Assembly: GCA_964585785.1 (NCBI GenBank)
Contig: CAZPFL010000257.1
Location: forward strand, 1 to 5,572
Direction of reading: 5' to 3'
Source: WHUA01 sp964585785
GTDB lineage: Bacteria; Pseudomonadota; Alphaproteobacteria; UBA8366
DNA length: 5,572 bases
Shown here one piece after another: positions 4,590 to 5,572 of this stretch (the first letter of the stretch is position 1; each line of letters starts with the position of its first letter). The notes under the pieces are model-generated. The model worked only from the letters and a program-made list of their open reading frames with translations, made no database searches and was not told where the DNA came from. The position numbers were made by a program, and so were the translations under genes.

Positions 4590-5572
4590 ATGAAATTCAT
4601 TGAGAATGTCCGGATCCGGACTCGCATGATGTGGCTGGCCGCCGTCACCATCGTCAGCCTGCTCGCGCTCGGAACGATCTACATGGTGGATGACATGCTG
4701 CTGGGGGAGGCCGCGCAGACCGCCGCCTCCAACCGCAATCTGGAAAAGGTCATCCAGCACGTCGAAGTCGGGATCTTCAATATGCGGCAGCTTGAAGAGG
4801 CGTTCCTGCTGCAGCACGATCCGAAAATTCTCGACGACTACAACGCCGTCGCCCAGAAGGTGATCGCCACGCTGACCGAAGCGTCCAAGGACGCGGGTTC
4901 CGCGGCGACGGTCAGTGCCATTCGCGTCATTCGCACGGGCGTCGAGCACGACCTGCAGGAATTTCAGCGGTACTCGACCCTTTATCGGAAAATCAGCGCC
5001 TCGCCGGACCAGGGCCTGCAAGCCCGTCTGCGCACGTCCGGCGAAGCCATCGAAAAGATGGTGCAGAGCCCGGACCTTCACACGCTGACGACCGAGGTGC
5101 AGTTGATACGCGCCATCGAGATGCGGTTCATGGAAGGCGACGAGAGCCAGTATGTCGCCAAGCTCGACAAGCAGCGGCAAGCGTTCAACAGCATGCTGGC
5201 CTCGAGCGCGGCGTCCCCGGCGTCGAAGCAGCAGCTCGCCGCGCTGATGGACAATTACCAGAAGGGCATTCACGACTGGGCCGACCTCAAGGCCGCGACG
5301 GTGAAGGAGATAAAGGATATCGCCAAGAACTTCGCCGCCATCTCGCCGGAGATCGTCAAGATCTACTCGCATGTGGAAAAGAAAGACGATCAGGCGGAAG
5401 CGAAGGTCGCGGCGGAACGGCAGATGACCAAGACCATGTTCATTTCCATCGGTTTGGTGATCCTCGTCCTGTCGGTCGGCCTGACCTTCATTATCGGTCG
5501 GAGCATTGTGAGCCCGATCTCGCGGATGACGTCGGTAATGTCGCGGATGGCGGAGGGCGACAACAACCAGGA
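4590..5572 (+). CDS. methyl-accepting chemotaxis protein, N-terminal part (helical sensor, HAMP start)
   Basis: The frame is open from the ATG at 4590 to the window end (327 complete codons, no stop), so the gene continues beyond it. The topology is that of a transmembrane chemoreceptor. A short basic cytosolic start (KFIENVRIRTR) is followed by TM1 at about residues 13-33, a periplasmic region of about 250 residues that is almost entirely helical, TM2 at about 283-302, and GRSIVSPISRMTSVMSRMAEGD, the first helix of a HAMP domain with its conserved proline (residue 309). The size and helical pattern of the sensor, including LEEAFLLQHDPKILDDYN near residue 70, fit the helical bimodular (HBM) class, known in some Pseudomonas receptors to bind organic acids. 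The HBM call is inference and the ligand is unknown. The methylation and CheA/CheW signalling domain should lie downstream, but a histidine kinase or diguanylate cyclase output cannot be excluded. The start is preceded by a weak AGAG at 4580-4583. Confidence 0.85.
   Translation, partial: MKFIENVRIRTRMMWLAAVTIVSLLALGTIYMVDDMLLGEAAQTAASNRNLEKVIQHVEVGIFNMRQLEEAFLLQHDPKILDDYNAVAQKVIATLTEASKDAGSAATVSAIRVIRTGVEHDLQEFQRYSTLYRKISASPDQGLQARLRTSGEAIEKMVQSPDLHTLTTEVQLIRAIEMRFMEGDESQYVAKLDKQRQAFNSMLASSAASPASKQQLAALMDNYQKGIHDWADLKAATVKEIKDIAKNFAAISPEIVKIYSHVEKKDDQAEAKVAAERQMTKTMFISIGLVILVLSVGLTFIIGRSIVSPISRMTSVMSRMAEGDNNQ
4608..4621. other. perfect 14-bp palindrome in early chemoreceptor codons
   Basis: GTCCGGATCCGGAC is its own reverse complement and begins 18 bp after the first base of the start codon, spanning codons 7-11 (VRIRT). 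In mRNA it can fold as a 5-bp stem with a GATC loop close to the ribosome-binding region. It may be a chance product of alternating Arg CGG codons. Confidence 0.4.

Noticed and set aside
4566..5372. 268-residue open frame on the minus strand
   Set aside because: The plus strand here encodes a coherent TM-sensor-TM-HAMP receptor that stays open to the window end. The antisense frame starts and ends without relation to any promoter or family motif.

Overview
This 5.6 kb window is chromosomal DNA from a high-GC bacterium, most likely an alphaproteobacterium. That placement is an inference from three things: strongly GC-biased third codon positions, the gene content, and a dispersed repeat built on TTCGACAAGCTCAG, a motif common in alphaproteobacterial intergenic regions. 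No tRNA, rRNA, CRISPR array, insertion sequence or phage module was seen.

Layout from left to right. (1) Positions 1-363 (+) hold the C-terminal end of a luciferase-like (LLM class, F420-type) oxidoreductase whose start lies outside the window. (2) Positions 350-997 (-) encode a seven-helix membrane protein of the DUF6064 type, and 1005-1976 (-) an aldo/keto reductase with a twin-arginine-type leader. These two are 7 bp apart and look like one operon; its last gene overlaps the end of the LLM gene tail-to-tail by 14 bp. (3) Positions 1977-2355 are a gene-free divergent region with a perfect 12-bp palindrome and a GC-rich hairpin. (4) Positions 2356-2685 (+) encode an unrecognised 109-residue soluble protein, followed by a good intrinsic terminator. 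(5) Positions 2686-3101 are a structured non-coding stretch: the terminator, a large REP-like inverted repeat, two further strong hairpins with mutually exclusive pairing, a candidate -10 box and short direct repeats. (6) Positions 3102-4385 (+) encode a complete PLP-dependent aspartate aminotransferase of subgroup Ic. (7) Positions 4386-4589 turn sharply AT-rich (about 28% GC over 4441-4590) and carry the presumed promoter of the last gene. (8) From 4590 to the window end (+) runs the first 327 residues of a methyl-accepting chemotaxis receptor: TM helix, about 250-residue helical periplasmic sensor, second TM helix and the beginning of HAMP. It has no stop inside the window.

The genes do not form one evident pathway. 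The closest functional unit is the reductase plus membrane-protein pair on the minus strand. The aminotransferase and the chemoreceptor appear to be independently transcribed. No convincing new multi-gene system is visible. The points most worth following are the non-coding structures before the aminotransferase, the repeat-built leader of the reductase, the palindrome in the divergent region and the orphan small protein.
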